Source: Allium sativum (lineage: Eukaryota > Streptophyta > Magnoliopsida > Asparagales > Amaryllidaceae). From it: DNA of 64,000 bases. Shown here in pieces: positions 60,262 to 64,000 of the stretch. Below the pieces are notes generated by a model. That model saw only the letters and a list, made by a program, of their open reading frames with translations, was not told where the DNA came from and did no database searches. The DNA lies in the NCBI GenBank assembly GCA_030737875.1, contig CM060909.1:35143159-35207158 (forward strand). The letters are read 5' to 3'. Positions within the stretch are counted from its first letter, which is position 1, and every line of letters begins with the position of its first letter. The translations under genes and the position numbers were made by a program.

Positions 60262-60977
60262 CCAAAACTAGTCTTCAAGTTGGGGTTTCAATTTATTACT
60301 TGAATACAATTCTTATAGTTCATTATCTCAATGGTTTCATATAAATTAAATCTATATTTTAATTTACTCAATTCTAAATATTTAGCTTCAATTGTATTTA
60401 CTTTCTAGCATTTTTTATTAAATTTGTTATCAAGTCAATTTATTAAGTTTCATAATCATAACAAATTTCTATAAAATCCATTTCACTATTTTCTAAATCA
60501 TATCTTAAATCAATTTAACTTAATTTGATAAATTCCTTTTCAGTTAATCCATTTAAATAAATTAAACTACAATTACAGTTCTAACTTATCTTTTAAACAT
60601 TATTTAATTGAAGTATTAAGAAAAACTATACTTATATAAAAAACTATATTCAAATCAAATTTGAAACTTTAATTAATATTAATATTAAAATAAAACATTT
60701 ATTAAATTACTTATAAAATAATTTAAATAATTTAAATTTAGATTTTAAGAATGAACTTAAATTCAAATAATAGTATAAACCAAGTTAACTCAACAATTAA
60801 GGCATGCATTGATAACCATGTAATTATCATTATCAAATTGTCCTTACTTATTTTTCTATACATGAATTCCATTCATTCATTTCATATAATATGATAATAA
60901 ATTAAATTTAAATTTTTGAAAAATTGAATTTCAATTTATTCATCATTTAAAAAATTTCAAAACTTAAGGTTGTTACA
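60262..60977 (-). mobile_element. Possible LTR fragment, 5' end
   Basis: Read on the minus strand it starts TGTAACAACCTTAAG at 60977 and continues AT-rich, like the starts of the other LTRs. It is cut by the end of LTR H at 60261. No internal sequence is present. The call rests on the terminal motif and composition only. Confidence 0.35.
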
Positions 60978-61016
60978 AAACCAATTGACTTCGCAATCCC
61001 TATTTCAGACTTTAGT

Positions 61017-61580
61017 TTGAAGACACTGCTTGAAATTCTTTGTGAGGCGACAATCTCTTTGAAGAATCAGCTATTCTTCTTAGACACTATTCCGTCGAAT
61101 ATTTACATGACAACTGCATATAGAAATTCTTGGAGAATTCTAGGTGATCTTCACATAACCTTTGTTGATAGTATGTTCTATCTGAAATTCTCTCCGAGCG
61201 AATAGAGACTTAGAGTGTTGGAGGTTGCTCCTTCTATCATTGGAGGTAAACGATTTATCATTACTACTTATTGTGTTTCAATTGATAGAACCAGAGAGAA
61301 AGTTCTATAATTTCCTGTTTGGACCCAGTTCACTCTCATTCCTTCCGCTCTTCAGCCTCTCATTGGTCTATACTGGCTGACATGTTATACTGGCAAGCTA
61401 AAATGTTTTGATGCCAACACTGTAGCCATGAAAAATCTAGCATATGCAAGAGCATTAATTGAGATAACTCCGAGCATGCCTCTCCCCACTCATCTTGTAT
61501 GCATTGATGACCACAACAATATTAATGATGTGAATTTTAAGTGGAAACCAAATATTTTTCACATCCTACAAGTCCTTTAG
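61017..61580 (+). pseudogene. DUF4283-type (LINE-associated) protein remnant
   Basis: One continuous phase of 187 codons is broken only by stops at 61203 and 61308. In order it reads WRILGDLHITFVD, LRVLEVAPSIIGGKRFI, FPVWTQFTLIPSALQPLIG, LAYARALIEI and VNFKWKPN. This follows the DUF4283 pattern (W-x-L..F, edR-x-VL-x-g-P-W, VWV-x-lp-x-lP, YAR-vcVEi, V-x-Y-WkP) found in plant LINE ORF1-like and related proteins. The Cys-rich knuckle that usually follows is absent. Likely a 5'-truncated or internal piece of an old element. The family call is from memory of the motif pattern. Confidence 0.6.
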
Positions 61581-61647
61581 CCATTCTATTGAGACATATT
61601 CGGTCCCAAAAGATGTGCCATCTCGTGTGAAGATTCGGCTTCCAAGG

Positions 61648-63291
61648 TGTAACACCCCAAAATTTAATAAATAAAAATTATACAAAGAAAAATAACAAAT
61701 TAAATATCAATTACTAAAATATTCAAAACTAGATAAAATGGATTTTACCTTGCGTTCGTTATAAAATTCCGAGTCAAATAGACTTTTGGCTTTCTTAAAT
61801 TGGACTAAGTTTGAGCAAGTTATGATTAAAAAAAGTTTGAGCTAAATTAAATAATTTAAATAATTAATTTAGAAAAAAACAACGGTAATAGGGCGACCCT
61901 GACCCAACATGAGTCGACCCATGGGTCGACACTAGTGTCGACCTACTTTAGAGGTGGGTCAAACTACTCGAGGCCAGGTAGCGTGCCTACACCTAGTCGG
62001 TTTTGTATGTAAGGTTCCTTTGCTGACTCAGCATGACATATCTTCTGTGGTATGGATTGGAACCCTAAAATCCTATGGTCTAAATTATCCTAGTACACCT
62101 ACATATAGACTAGCAGCCCTCACTATTTTCATACAACAAACATTTCTTCATCTTCTTCCTCCACTAAGTTATGTTCTGAAATAAAATTAGGAAAAGGGTT
62201 AGGGTGCTGTCAAAATATAGGTTGGAAGGATAATTCTTCTTCTTTAATTTCAAAGGCCTTTTCTAGTTCTATTAAACATCACTGTGAGTTCTACGCCATT
62301 TTTAGATTTACAATTTAAAAAGGATCTTAATAGAAAATATATTGGATCTGAAAGTATCAGTGTTTATAAGCTTATTCTTATATGTTATTGTTCTTTTAAT
62401 TTATGTCAATTATCTATTCCCCTTTCAATTATTACTTTTTTATATGTACACTCTTTTTTCTTATCCCCTTTCTGTCTTTGTTTTGTTTATAGTCTTATTA
62501 TGCCTATTTTATTTAGTTTGTTCATTTTTGAGTTTTGATTTATTCTCCTTTTCCTTTTTGTTTTGCGTTGAGCATAGGCCAATGAGAGCCTAGGCCTTTT
62601 TCGTTTGAATTGCGTAAATTTGGGATAAACTGGAATAACCTGTAATAATAATAAAAAGGATATTTGGGCATATTGGAATTTGAGAACCATTGATTGTAAA
62701 ATTCGGACAATTATAAAGGAAGAAAACGCAAACAAGTAAATCTAAATAGGTTGGACTCAATTTTATATTAAGTAAACATGTCTTGGGAAAATATGAGAAT
62801 TAGATGTATATTAAGTAAAACATGTTACTGTAATCTGTAAACATCCGAGCAGGTGCCTGTCTGATTTGGGAGATTGTGTAAAGAACAATATTTAGTAAGA
62901 AATATCATTTACAACCTTGGGATATAACATAGGTTATATTAAGCTTATTAATGAACTTAAACCTGCTAAGTTAAACCTGTATGATTAATATGCTAAGAGG
63001 TCCATGTCTACTGTTAAAATATTTGGAAGACTCTTAAAATCCTAGTTTGGGGGACAAGCCTAGGGGGTGGCTTGTGTCAATTTGCTATTTTTTTGGAGCC
63101 CATATCAATCATTACCCTTCTGTTATCAAATGAGTCTCGCACTAGGTAGAGACTAAGGCACGCTTTACTGATATATGATTGTAAGAGATTCAAATTCAAG
63201 GTGGGTGCGGACGTGTTCCAACGGAGTCATGAGTGTGGATGGATTTGATTGGGGTAGATAAACTGTTGTAACACTGACGGATAGGGATGTG
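61648..63291 (+). mobile_element. LTR I, 5' part, interrupted by LTR J
   Basis: Starts TGTAACACCCCAAAATTTAA and follows LTR H through matched blocks: a GTCGAC cluster, the GAGCATAGGC or AAGCCTAGGC region, the GAGCAGGTG/GGGCAGGTG region and CACTAGGTAG. It stops at 63291, equivalent to about 59392 in LTR H, where the minus-strand LTR J begins. No coding region is seen. Confidence 0.8.
61913..61942 (+). promoter_or_regulatory. Overlapping perfect 18-bp palindromes with three GTCGAC
   Basis: GTCGACCCATGGGTCGAC (61913-61930) and GTCGACACTAGTGTCGAC (61925-61942) are both perfect palindromes and share the middle GTCGAC. This is the same U3 position as the clusters at 29553-29627 and 57911-57937. 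Confidence 0.6.
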
Positions 63292-64000
63292 TGTAACACC
63301 CCATGTCCATTAATGTCACTCACAAAGGGAATGCATTAACTTCCATGGAGCATTTTTAGTGTATAGAACAGAATATAACAAGACAGATACAAATATTAGT
63401 ACTTGAAAATTTTTAAACAACTTTTATTGCAACGGAGAAATAGTTTGATTACAACAACTTCATAAACCAACAATAAAACCAAGTACACTTAATATCCATC
63501 TTGACAAATTTGTTTTCTGAGTATATAAAGTAAAAAGCATAACCCCAAACACAAGTAGCCATAAAAGAGATGAGCTGAACTTTACTTTCAGCAATCCAAG
63601 CGCTTCCAAAAGAGAGAGAAAGAGAACCAAGATCAAGATCCACTAGTACTAGTCCCACCCTGAGAACCAGGGGGAAGAAGAAAAGAGGCGAAAACAAGGG
63701 GGTCAGACATAAAGTCTGGCGAGTATAATAACTTTAACAATATAATTATTAAAGTAACTAGGATAAGGCATAAACTGGTAAGATAAGGTATGACCATGAA
63801 ACAAGTGGGCATGACAAAGAAAATAAGAGGAATATTCTGGCGTTAATCTCGTTCCTAATCACTATATGATAATTACTATACTGCACCACCACTAGTCACC
63901 CTAAAAGTTGATCCCACCTACAGAACTTAATAATGATAATGGTAGTTTCGGATACCCCTAGCTGCCTTCATAGGTGTCGTCTGCCCCTATCTCCACTAGT
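63292..64000 (-). mobile_element. LTR J, 3' part, minus strand (cut by window end)
   Basis: Reverse complement of the last 700 bases of the LTR H family. The LTR end lies at 63292 (plus TGTAACACCCCATG), followed by TTAATGTCACTC, which matches the complement of 60233-60246. The hairpin is at 63704-63718 and the complement of the CTTTCGCCTC tract near 63680. It inserted into LTR I in the opposite direction. The rest of the element lies beyond the window. Confidence 0.8.
63704..63718 (-). other. Conserved hairpin, compensated form, LTR J
   Basis: CAGAC-ATAAA-GTCTG, about 415 bases from the LTR 3' end at 63292. It is the same form as LTR H on the opposite strand. Confidence 0.72.

Overview
The window is gene-poor, AT-rich repeat DNA from a seed plant nuclear genome. 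The evidence is plant-type Ty3/gypsy chromovirus elements (Tekay-like, with a chromodomain and an initiator-tRNA-Met primer site), a Ty1/copia remnant, a DUF4283-type LINE-associated remnant and a hAT MITE. I see no intact host gene, rRNA, tRNA or CRISPR array. The species cannot be named from the sequence.

Layout. 1-23298 is a minus-strand, non-coding LTR element arranged LTR(A)-internal-LTR(B)-internal-LTR(C). Its LTRs are about 6-7 kb and its internal domains only 1037 bp each. The LTRs carry 27-bp and 97-bp tandem arrays, a pyrimidine-rich leader with a splice-donor-like edge, and a mosaic block at 14976-16683. 23299-32202 is a plus-strand Tekay chromovirus. It has a 5'-truncated left LTR, gag-protease-RT-RNaseH-integrase-chromodomain broken by two frameshifts and two stops, and a complete 2926-bp 3' LTR. 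32203-37333 is an older, diverged LTR (D) of the same large-LTR family. 37334-39654 is the only stretch not obviously derived from a transposon.

39655-45752 is a 6.1-kb LTR-like unit (E) carrying a 333-bp hAT MITE. 45753-47122 and 50810-51959 look like the two sides of an older sequence split by solo LTR F (47123-50809). 51960-53930 hides a heavily decayed minus-strand copia gag-protease region. 54027-55186 is an LTR fragment, followed by a piece of the large-LTR family (55187-56426) fused to the 3' end of a second Tekay element (56427-57594) and its 3' LTR (57595-60261). 60262-60977 may be a minus-strand LTR piece, 61017-61580 is a DUF4283 remnant, and 61648-64000 is one LTR interrupted by another of the same family in the opposite direction.

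How the parts relate. The non-coding element has the same primer site, polypurine-tract context and LTR ends as the Tekay elements, so it is probably a Tekay-derived parasite that depends on autonomous relatives for gag and pol. The inferred order is: LTR D first, then the Tekay element inserted into D, then the tri-LTR element inserted into the Tekay 5' LTR. One observation (LTR divergences) sits uneasily with that order and is reported. The most unusual signals are the tri-LTR unit, a 5-bp hairpin with compensatory changes at a fixed distance from the LTR 3' end in different families, and palindromic GTCGAC clusters in the LTR upstream regions.
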